Assembly: GCA_947302185.1 (NCBI GenBank)
Contig: CAMYVI010000204.1
Location: 1 to 5,055, forward strand
Reading direction: 5' to 3'
DNA: 5,055 nt
Origin: an uncultured Lachnospiraceae bacterium
Lineage (GTDB): Bacteria; Bacillota_A; Clostridia; Lachnospirales; Lachnospiraceae
The notes beneath the pieces were generated by a model. The model was not told where the DNA came from, did not search any database, and was given only the letters and a program-made list of their open reading frames with translations. Position numbers and translations under genes: made by a program. Shown one piece after another: positions 1-5,021 of the stretch (position 1 is its first letter; every line of letters starts with the position of its first letter).

Positions 1-2
1 AT

Positions 3-8
3 CCTCCT
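3..8 (-). promoter_or_regulatory. Shine-Dalgarno of a gene starting just beyond the left edge
   Basis: The minus strand reads AGGAGG, a perfect anti-16S match, with only AT following before the window ends. It sits about 50 nt downstream of the candidate promoter at 58-86, and no stop-free gene body lies between. A minus-strand start codon is therefore expected within roughly 4-8 nt outside the window. The start codon itself is not visible, so the downstream gene cannot be identified. Confidence 0.65.
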
Positions 9-57
9 GTGAAAATTATTTGATATACATTACTTGAGGTATAAAACCCTTGTAACC

Positions 58-86
58 ATTGTACTCAAACTTGACTAAAAATACAA
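58..86 (-). promoter_or_regulatory. Candidate sigma-A promoter for the off-window gene
   Basis: On the minus strand, TTGTAT (81-86) and TACAAT (58-63) are separated by exactly 17 bp. The -10 matches the consensus at five of six positions; the -35 keeps only the TTG core. It lies in the A/T-rich gap after the PHP gene and upstream of the edge ribosome binding site, so the next gene probably has its own promoter. An imperfect dyad (TTGAG at 34-38, CTCAA at 64-68) surrounds the -10 box and could be an operator or chance. No convincing intrinsic terminator separates the PHP gene from this promoter, so read-through is also possible. Confidence 0.45.
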
Positions 87-116
87 GAAATATTTCATGT
101 TTTTTACGCATTTTTC

Positions 117-876
117 TCAGATTTTTACGAATTTTGGCTTTCGTTTTACATAATATGCATAATGGGTAAAGCCGCAGTTCCGCAGTATATTGACAGCTTC
201 GTCAAATTGGCAGCTGACATGTGCCGTTTTGTGTGCATCGGAGCCTATCGTGACCAGAGTACCGCCCATTTCCCTGTATCTTTTCAGCACCAGCGGATGG
301 GGATTCGGAAAACCGATCATCTTCCTGAGCCCTGCCGTGTTGATCTCAATAGCGATATTGTATCTGATGAGAAGTTTCAAGATCTCATCAATAACGTCCG
401 CATAGGCCCTGTAGCTGTACTCTCTCGCCCTGTGACGGCCATACCGCACCACATAGTCGAGATGACCGAGACAGTCGAAGCTGTGGAACAGACGCACATC
501 CGCAAGCAGATCCTCAAAATATTCCGATGCTGAAATCAAAGGGATAGTCGTCAAGCAGCTTTTTATAACGCCCACCGAGATGTTTCTGCATACCAAGTTC
601 CACACCCATCAGTATTTCAATATTCTTTCCGTATATTTCACGGAGTCTTTCAATCTCGCGCTGATACTCAGCAGCATCAAAATCATAGACTGTGCCGTGC
701 ACAGGATAATCGTAATCGATATGGTCGGTAAAACAGAGCACATTAACACCGGCAGTGATGGCAGCTCTCACCTGATTTTCCATCGCTGTCTCAGAATCTG
801 CGGAAAATGAACTGTGTACATGTACATCCGCCCTGATTATTGCCCTATGTCCTCCCAGGCATGCAGACTTACGCAT
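117..876 (-). pseudogene. HisJ-family PHP phosphatase (histidinol-phosphatase-like), broken by internal deletion and frameshift
   Basis: The two halves of one PHP-domain metal-dependent phosphoesterase lie in different frames. HisJ-family members dephosphorylate histidinol phosphate in the cytoplasm, though many relatives have unknown substrates. The N-terminal half (876-514, 120 codons) carries D-V-H-V-H-S (residues 17-22), F-T-D-H (49-52) and V-E-L-G (92-95), then hits TGA right after F-D-F-S-I-G. The C-terminal half resumes one base later in frame at S-E-Y-F-E-D and carries L-G-H-L-D, E-I-N-T-A-G and the S-D-A-H ligand motif, ending at 117. The family normally has G-S-x-H plus about 25 residues at this junction. 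Here they are absent, which means a loss of form 3n+2 nt, roughly 75-90 nt, and one metal-ligand His is gone. The joined product would be about 253 residues against roughly 270 usual. The ATG at 876 has a strong AAGGAGGGAG site just upstream. The body is otherwise well preserved, so the lesion is recent or an assembly error. Confidence 0.85.
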
Positions 877-976
877 TTCTCCCTCCTTGCGCGAAGCTGC
901 TTACAGCCGCCTCCCCACTGTCGCTCGTTCTTCGAGTATTTCGTTCCTCGAAAAGGTCTGCTGCCGGTTCCTGCAT
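869..976 (-). CDS. Possible 35-codon leader ORF overlapping the PHP start
   Basis: An ATG at 976 follows a modest AGAGGG site (spacer about 5 nt). It opens a 35-residue reading frame of charged, low-complexity character (Glu/Arg/Ser rich; no signal or membrane segment). Its stop overlaps the PHP start in the arrangement ATGCGTAA, a configuration that could couple translation. It is too short for codon statistics and resembles no family I recognise. Part of its sequence is the 16-bp-period repeat at 925-951, so the reading frame may be incidental. Treat it as a candidate only. Confidence 0.18.
   Translation of the reverse strand: MQEPAADLFEERNTRRTSDSGEAAVSSFAQGGRNA
925..951. repeat. Short direct repeat, 11-mer twice at 16-bp period
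   Basis: On the plus strand TCGTTCTTCGA (925-935) recurs as TCGTTCCTCGA (941-951) with one mismatch and a 5-bp GTATT spacer. Because each unit contains TTCGA or TCGA, the pair also forms a dyad, TTCGAG (931-936) with CTCGAA (947-952). It lies in the 136-bp gap between the small ORF and the PHP gene, which is richer in G+C than the other gaps. It could be a degenerate genomic repeat, an operator, or coincidence; function is not visible. Confidence 0.4.
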
Positions 977-1012
977 CACAGCCCTCTAAGCCTTATCGAA
1001 TATACGCCAGAT

Positions 1013-1291
1013 TCAGTCAACATCCGTCATTTCTATTATAGCAGACACACCGCCGTGGTTGTAGCGCATTTTAAACAATGCGGATTGTTTTACGGAGATT
1101 TCCCGCTCTTGTATAAAGTCGGATCCATCCTTGGAAATAACTGACAAAAAAATGAGACTGCCGCGCTCATCTGCAAAAATTCCCTTCACAGTTCTCACTG
1201 TGACTGTAAACTTCTGCGGTGTTTGCGCGGCAGCCCTTAGGTTCCCGTACTCTGTTTCAGTGTCTCGGATGCGCTTTTTCGTAGACATCAC
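1013..1291 (-). CDS. Small hypothetical protein overlapping the 3' end of xerD
   Basis: This is a 92-codon reading frame that I do not recognise. The first 28 or so residues are polar and charged (M-M-S-T-K-K-R-I-R-D onward) and probably flexible. Residues 29-90 alternate hydrophobic and polar residues (T-V-T-V-R-T-V-K-G-I-F, then L-I-F-L-S-V-I-S and A-I-I-E-M-T), suggesting a small all-beta fold. There is no signal peptide, membrane segment or cysteine, so it is likely cytoplasmic. The start overlaps xerD by 35 bp, implying translational coupling to it. Two consecutive ATGs (1291, 1288) are preceded by no good ribosome binding site, so the exact start is uncertain and could be an internal codon. 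It ends 136 bp before the PHP gene with no terminator between. That it is a real gene is supported by coherent protein-like composition and by filling the space after xerD on the same strand. Confidence 0.55.
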   Translation of the reverse strand: MMSTKKRIRDTETEYGNLRAAAQTPQKFTVTVRTVKGIFADERGSLIFLSVISKDGSDFIQEREISVKQSALFKMRYNHGGVSAIIEMTDVD

Positions 1292-2144
1292 GCATTTTGC
1301 CGATATTCAGATTCAGATAGATCTGTGTTGTGGATATATCAGAATGTCCGAGCATCTCCTGTACACTTCGAAGATCAGCCCCGTTCTCAATCATATGAGC
1401 GGCAAAGCTGTGTCTCAACGTGTGAGGAGTGATATCTCTCTCGATGCCCGCCTCCTGCGCATAACCTTTCAGCAGTTTCCAGAACCCCTGTCTGCTCATC
1501 TTTCTTCCCTGCACATTTGTAAAGAGGACGTCGTTTTCCGAAGCCTCAGGGAACAAATCTCTGGCATTTTCAAGGTATTCCGTAAGCGCTGATCTGGCTG
1601 CATTGCCGAACGGCACCGCCCTCTCACGGTCCCTGTCCCGGCAGCTAATATAACCCATCTTAAGATTCACATCCGATACTCTGAGACTGATCAGCTCAGA
1701 TACCCGGATCCCGGTCGCATAGAGCAGTTCGAGCATAGCCCGGTCCCTCATGCCCTTTGCTGTATCCCGCAATGGCTGCGCAAGCAGTTTTTCCACTTCC
1801 GATACGGTAAGAATATCCGGCACTTTCTTTTCGACTTTCGGCGGATGAAGTTCATCGGACGGATTGTCCGCGATCAGATTCTTTTTATATAGATAGCCAA
1901 AAAATGCCCTGATCGAAGCCACACTTCTTGATATGGATGACGCCGCGTAATTCTGCTCCTCCATATAGAGCATATACGAATTGAGATTTGTGGCTGTGAC
2001 AGCTCCCCAACTGTCAACTGCCAGCTCCTTCTCAAGATAGGACGCAAGCTTATCGAGATCTCTCTTGTATGACTGTTCCGTATTCGCCGAGGCCTTTTTT
2101 GTCTTGTGCAGATATTTGATAAATTTCAGAATTGCTTCTTCCAT
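1257..2144 (-). CDS. xerD: XerC/XerD-type site-specific tyrosine recombinase
   Basis: This 295-residue protein matches the usual XerC/D length. Xer proteins resolve chromosome dimers at the dif site near the terminus by cutting DNA with a tyrosine nucleophile. Residues 1-105 form the SAM-like core-binding domain (L-K-F-I-K-Y-L, then S-Y-K-R-D-L, ending near N-P-S-D). The catalytic domain follows and shows A-T-G-I-R-V-S-E-L (Arg147), H-T-L-R-H (His241, Arg244), L-G-H-S-D (His267) and T-T-Q-I-Y (Tyr276). The C-terminus ends A-H-P-R-H, much like the E. coli XerD tail. The beta-hairpin that normally carries a catalytic lysine (G-K-G-x-K-x-R in E. coli XerD) here reads C-R-D-R-D-R-E-R, one residue shorter and with no lysine. 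The start is fixed: an in-frame TAA lies at 2148-2150, and GGAG sits 8 nt upstream. Its own promoter is at 2256-2284, and the next ORF overlaps its 3' end. XerC and XerD cannot be separated with certainty from sequence alone; XerD is favoured. A phage or element integrase is less likely, given the housekeeping-like length and context. Confidence 0.93.
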   Translation of the reverse strand: MEEAILKFIKYLHKTKKASANTEQSYKRDLDKLASYLEKELAVDSWGAVTATNLNSYMLYMEEQNYAASSISRSVASIRAFFGYLYKKNLIADNPSDELHPPKVEKKVPDILTVSEVEKLLAQPLRDTAKGMRDRAMLELLYATGIRVSELISLRVSDVNLKMGYISCRDRDRERAVPFGNAARSALTEYLENARDLFPEASENDVLFTNVQGRKMSRQGFWKLLKGYAQEAGIERDITPHTLRHSFAAHMIENGADLRSVQEMLGHSDISTTQIYLNLNIGKMRDVYEKAHPRH

Positions 2145-2169
2145 GATTTAATCTCCGATCTTACGGTAA

Positions 2170-2199
2170 TCACAAAAAGCAATTCACCCTCCAAAACAT
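2170..2199 (-). other. Possible 9-codon upstream ORF in the xerD leader
   Basis: Within the predicted xerD leader an ATG (2199) lies 8 nt after GGGGGAG, a good ribosome binding site. It encodes M-F-W-R-V-N-C-F-L and then TGA, ending 25 nt before the xerD ATG. It could be a regulatory leader peptide or a chance ATG near a purine-rich run. There is no run of a single amino acid that would suggest classical attenuation. Confidence 0.2.
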
Positions 2200-2216
2200 A
2201 AGTGGTCTCCCCCAGG

Positions 2217-2246
2217 CACCTTCGAAACTATGGATTTTTCGAGGTG
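2217..2246 (-). promoter_or_regulatory. 5'-leader stem-loop upstream of xerD
   Basis: On the minus strand CACCTCGAAA pairs with TTTCGAAGGTG, giving a 10-bp stem with one bulged base and a 9-nt loop. It begins about 3 nt after the expected transcription start, so it would form at the very 5' end of the xerD mRNA. There is no T-tract, so it is not an intrinsic terminator. A 5'-end stem can stabilise mRNA or bind a regulator. It matches no riboswitch class that I recognise. Confidence 0.45.
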
Positions 2247-2255
2247 ACAAAACAT

Positions 2256-2284
2256 ATTATACGCACAACTTTACATAAAATCAA
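2256..2284 (-). promoter_or_regulatory. Sigma-A promoter for xerD and following genes
   Basis: The minus strand carries TTGATT (2279-2284) and a perfect TATAAT (2256-2261) with exactly 17 bp between. A very A/T-rich tract (2285-2305) lies directly upstream and could act as an UP element. Transcription should begin near 2249, leaving a leader of about 105 nt before the xerD ATG. The position between two same-strand genes makes xerD the first gene of a separate unit, probably with the small ORF and the PHP gene. Confidence 0.78.
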
Positions 2285-2316
2285 ACAAAAAAATCATTAT
2301 TTTTTCGCTTATTTAT

Positions 2317-2363
2317 GCGGAAAATCGGGGCTCACTATATATTGGTTTCCGATAATTTTCTGC
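2317..2363 (-). terminator. Imperfect hairpin after the acyltransferase unit, possible weak terminator
   Basis: GCGGAAAATCGG (2317-2328) can pair with CCGATAATTTTCTGC (2349-2363) if three bases bulge and one G-U pair is allowed. The loop is about 20 nt. It starts 17 nt after the stop of the SGNH protein gene. No T-run follows the stem directly; the nearest on the minus strand (2287-2293) is 24 nt further on, so it is not a canonical intrinsic terminator. It may be an mRNA 3'-end stabiliser or insignificant. Confidence 0.25.
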
Positions 2364-2379
2364 CACAAGATATAGGAAA

Positions 2380-3543
2380 TCAGAAGAACATGTTTCCCCA
2401 CATCGTCCTCTCTGTTGTCAGAGCTGAATAGTGTACAAGGTCCTCGACTGTCGTTGTGAGACCGGCAAAGATAACTATATCCGGATGGACGCGGTCTACT
2501 ATCCTTTGAATATTATCCTCATCGAACTGGTGAATAAACACGCTCCTGTTAAAGCTCTCTGCAATCCAGGGGAACATCTGCATCCAGATATATGAATCGC
2601 CCACGATCAGTATATCCGGCTTCGATGTGTCGCCGGTCGTATAGTACCTGTACGAGCGCCATGGGTCGTTGGGCTGATAATCGATCATATCGAACCATTC
2701 CTGATGCTGGACCGCTGTCGGCTCTTTCAGTGAGTATGAGACATCCTCCTCGGAGAACTTCTGGCCGAGGACCGTGTTAGTCCTCTCAAGGATCTCCATA
2801 TTAAAATCCTCATCCTTAAGGATCCGTATATTCTCCTTCGGCAGCAGACCGCTGATCTGTTTCATTAATGACGCATATCCATACCTCACACCCTGGGCAT
2901 TCCAATGTCCTCCGTCGAATGAACGGTAGCACACGAGCTTACCGGCAGCCGCAGCCTCCTTAAGCTCATTATTAACCACGTTCATGTTGAGCTCCGGATA
3001 GTTGATCGCTATCGTCTGCATCAGATTAATTTCGGAATTGGGCCTCACCTGAGTCACGTAGCCTTTCAGATTATCGGGATATACATCTACCTTATAGGGA
3101 AAGACAGACATGCCGAACTTGATGCCCTGCTCATTAAAATAGTTATTAATATCCTGCATGCGGCTGATGAAGGTATTCACCTCATCATCAGTCATGACGT
3201 CTTTGTGCTGGAGATTATTAAGAGTAAGGTCCTCGGAGTCCAGTGAATAGTACCAGTCATTCATGACAATGGCGGAATCACTTCGGAACTCATTGAGATA
3301 TCCGTAATTCAGCGTGTTATAAAATGACTTTGCGATTTCTCTCCCACCACAGTTATCATCTATCCAATTTTCAATCTCTTTTGTCAGCCCCTTATGCGGA
3401 ACCAGAGATGACGGAGCCTTGGCTTTCCATCTGTTCTCGTCCGCCTGCAGCTTCCCCCCCGCCTTATCCGAGAAAATAAGCGGAAGGGCAAGCATGGCAA
3501 CAAAACAGGTTATGACGATCAGATCACAAATCTTATTTCTCAT
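2380..3543 (-). CDS. Membrane-anchored AlgX/AlgJ-like (DHHW family) SGNH-fold protein, probable partner in surface polysaccharide O-acylation
   Basis: The protein has 387 residues. Residues 5-24 form one hydrophobic segment after a short basic start and lack a clear cleavage site, so it is probably a signal anchor with the rest outside the membrane. An AlgX/AlgJ-type N-terminal region follows (E-N-R-W at 36-39; I-D-D-N-C-G-G-R at 61-68). Next comes the His/Asp motif D-G-G-H-W-N (210-215), then the nucleophile motif G-D-S-Y (315-318, Ser317) and H-P-D-I-V-I-F near 353-359. Ser, His and Asp would make the SGNH-type triad that transfers or removes acyl groups on polysaccharides. The family usually has D-x-H-W; here there is an additional residue, D-x-x-H-W. 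GAGG 7 nt upstream supports the start. It follows the MBOAT gene by 20 nt, so the two are almost certainly one operon and act together, as AlgI with AlgJ/AlgX or PatA with PatB. The substrate polymer is unknown; the assignment rests on motifs plus neighbour. Confidence 0.82.
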   Translation of the reverse strand: MRNKICDLIVITCFVAMLALPLIFSDKAGGKLQADENRWKAKAPSSLVPHKGLTKEIENWIDDNCGGREIAKSFYNTLNYGYLNEFRSDSAIVMNDWYYSLDSEDLTLNNLQHKDVMTDDEVNTFISRMQDINNYFNEQGIKFGMSVFPYKVDVYPDNLKGYVTQVRPNSEINLMQTIAINYPELNMNVVNNELKEAAAAGKLVCYRSFDGGHWNAQGVRYGYASLMKQISGLLPKENIRILKDEDFNMEILERTNTVLGQKFSEEDVSYSLKEPTAVQHQEWFDMIDYQPNDPWRSYRYYTTGDTSKPDILIVGDSYIWMQMFPWIAESFNRSVFIHQFDEDNIQRIVDRVHPDIVIFAGLTTTVEDLVHYSALTTERTMWGNMFF

Positions 3544-3563
3544 TCATTGTCCTCACTTGTCAA

Positions 3564-4898
3564 TCAATAGCGGATATACAGGAATGTCTGGAAAGTACTG
3601 CTCATGACTATCATGATGCTCACGCCGAGGAGAGCAAGATAGGCAAGATCCCAAATGCGGTTCTCACGCATTTTTTCTTCGATCCTGTCCAGAGTAGGCG
3701 TGCAGCATATAATACCCACCAAAAGAGTCAATACCATGCGCTGAGACAGATACCATCTCAGAGTGAACCCTGAATTCCAGGTGCTTCTAAGGCCAAACAG
3801 GGTCGGCAGAAAAGCTAAAGCCTGGCTGAAATCCTCAAAGTAGAAGAACACCCATCCGATCATGATCAGAAAAAGCGTGATGACATGCCGTATAAGCTCG
3901 GGCAGTACGACTTTAGAATGCTTCTTCAGATACCGCTCGATACACAGGATAATACCGTTCCAGGCGCCCCAGACAATATAATTAAGCGTAGCGCCGTGCC
4001 AGAAACCGGCCAGCAGAAAGGTGAGGAACAGGTTAACGTAGGTATTGCCGGATCTGCTTCCTCCGATCGGAATATAGAAGTAATCACGGAGCCATTTGGA
4101 CAGTGACATATGCCACCTGCGCCAGAACTCGGTCAAAGACTGGGATATATACGGATTATTGAAATTTTCCTTGAAATCAATACCGAACATCTTGCCCAGA
4201 CCGATCGCCATATCCGTGTAGCCGGAAAAGTCGAGATAAAGTTGGATCGTATAACTGATAATGCCAAGCCATGCGAGAACCGGCGAATTGTTGGCCGTAC
4301 CCAGAATATCGTGGGCGACAACACCGATTTGGTCCGCCAGGAGAACTTTTTTTGCCAGTCCGACAGAAAAACGCCGTATGCCTTCTGTGAATCTTGCTGC
4401 TGAGAATTCAGGCCGGTTCATCTGTCTCGTAACATCGGAATAGCGTACGATCGGACCTTCTACAATTTTCACAAAGAAAGACATGAACAGGGCAAATGTA
4501 ATAATATTCCGCTGTGCCTTCACTTTCTCCCTGTATACGTCGACAAGGTAGGCGATTCCCGAGAGAGACATAAATGAAATGCCCAGAATAAACCTTGCGT
4601 ACTTAAAGAAAACCAGTATGGCAAGATCAAGAACAATGCCGACTGCAAGAAACAGTGTCTCGTTTCGACTCTGACCGGCTGCCCTGTATCTTTCTATCAG
4701 AATGCCGCAACCGTAATTGATAAGAGTCATGGCCAGAAGGACCGGCAGAGCCGTCACATCCGCCCACGAATAAAATATCAGAGAAGAGACCAGAAGAACC
4801 GGGACCTTCAGTCTGGGAAGGAAAAGTGCCGTTGGTATATATACGGCAAGCGTTCCCAGAAGAAATATAAACAGAAATGTATTTGTTGAAAAACCCAT
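3564..4898 (-). CDS. AlgI-like MBOAT family membrane O-acyltransferase
   Basis: This 444-residue polytopic membrane protein has about ten or more hydrophobic segments (for example 5-27, 81-101, 132-147, 208-224, 288-300, 337-353, 387-399, 419-433). The N-terminus M-G-F-S-T-N-T-F-L-F is the standard AlgI-like start. Family motifs are G-I-S-F (106-109) with Y-L-V-D-V-Y-R (117-123), F-S-G-Y-T-D-M-A-I-G (224-233), W-R-R-W-H-M-S-L-S-K-W-L-R-D (259-272, His263) and G-F-W-H-G (298-302, catalytic His301). It should pass acyl groups from a cytoplasmic donor through the membrane to an extracytoplasmic partner, here probably the gene 20 nt downstream. Between F-K-Y-A-R-F (98-103) and I-L-G-I-S-F, relatives carry about 20-25 more residues, so an in-frame loss is likely and explains the length of 444 against roughly 470. 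An in-frame TAA 6 nt upstream of the ATG excludes a longer start. The ribosome binding site is AAGGG with an unusually long 13-nt spacer. Confidence 0.93.
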   Translation of the reverse strand: MGFSTNTFLFIFLLGTLAVYIPTALFLPRLKVPVLLVSSLIFYSWADVTALPVLLAMTLINYGCGILIERYRAAGQSRNETLFLAVGIVLDLAILVFFKYARFILGISFMSLSGIAYLVDVYREKVKAQRNIITFALFMSFFVKIVEGPIVRYSDVTRQMNRPEFSAARFTEGIRRFSVGLAKKVLLADQIGVVAHDILGTANNSPVLAWLGIISYTIQLYLDFSGYTDMAIGLGKMFGIDFKENFNNPYISQSLTEFWRRWHMSLSKWLRDYFYIPIGGSRSGNTYVNLFLTFLLAGFWHGATLNYIVWGAWNGIILCIERYLKKHSKVVLPELIRHVITLFLIMIGWVFFYFEDFSQALAFLPTLFGLRSTWNSGFTLRWYLSQRMVLTLLVGIICCTPTLDRIEEKMRENRIWDLAYLALLGVSIMIVMSSTFQTFLYIRY

Positions 4899-5021
4899 GA
4901 AGTATTAATATCCCTTCGTAAAATGTTCCACGCGGACACCGACGGGTAACCTCCGCCATCGGATACTCCTTGACCGAACACTGCGGAAACCCATACTGAG
5001 TAATACTCTAACATATTGAAC
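4899..5021 (-). promoter_or_regulatory. Leader of the acyltransferase unit, with a decoy-like strong start signal
   Basis: This 123-nt stretch separates the upstream terminator from the MBOAT start, so the promoter of the acyltransferase unit should lie here. I see no convincing -35/-10 pair: TATTAC near the right end has only a poor -35 in the T-run. The best ribosome binding site, AAGGAG (4966-4971), is 6 nt before an ATG (4957-4959) that opens a frame running out of register into the MBOAT gene. The MBOAT ATG itself has only a distant AAGGG. CCGAT near 4960 may pair with GTCGG around 4941, which would sequester that ATG weakly. Confidence 0.35.

Noticed and set aside
162..533. Plus-strand open frame of 123 codons
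   Set aside because: It is antisense to the conserved C-terminal half of the PHP protein, has no family resemblance and lacks a proper ribosome binding site.
1131..1592. Plus-strand open frame of 153 codons
   Set aside because: It is antisense to xerD and the small ORF and has no recognisable domain. The conserved minus-strand Xer motifs explain the sequence.
1257..2144. Recombinase read as the integrase of a mobile element
   Set aside because: Length, tail and motif spacing fit housekeeping XerC/D. No att duplication, excisionase, relaxase or tRNA gene is present in the window.
2262..2292. Partial dif-like right arm (TTATGTAAAGT) just upstream of xerD
   Set aside because: It resembles the right half of the B. 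subtilis dif site, but the left arm is not present at the proper spacing and the bases belong to the xerD promoter spacer. Probably A/T-rich coincidence.
2288..2305. A/T-only inverted repeat AAAAAAT-CATT-ATTTTTT as a terminator
   Set aside because: Seven A-T pairs with no G-C content make a very weak hairpin. It lies right upstream of the -35 box, where an A/T tract is better explained as an UP-like element.
4110..4403. Plus-strand open frames inside the MBOAT gene (also 3885-4106 and 4261-4443)
   Set aside because: They are shadows of a gene with clear MBOAT motifs and have no independent support.
4627..4959. 110-codon minus-strand frame with a strong ribosome binding site
   Set aside because: Most of it overlaps the conserved MBOAT N-terminus in another frame and has low-complexity composition, so it was not called a gene. 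The start signal alone is reported as a finding.
4905..4994. 29-codon Arg-rich ORF in the MBOAT leader, in frame with and ending just before the MBOAT ATG
   Set aside because: It lacks a good ribosome binding site and its composition looks like chance translation of a G+C-rich leader.
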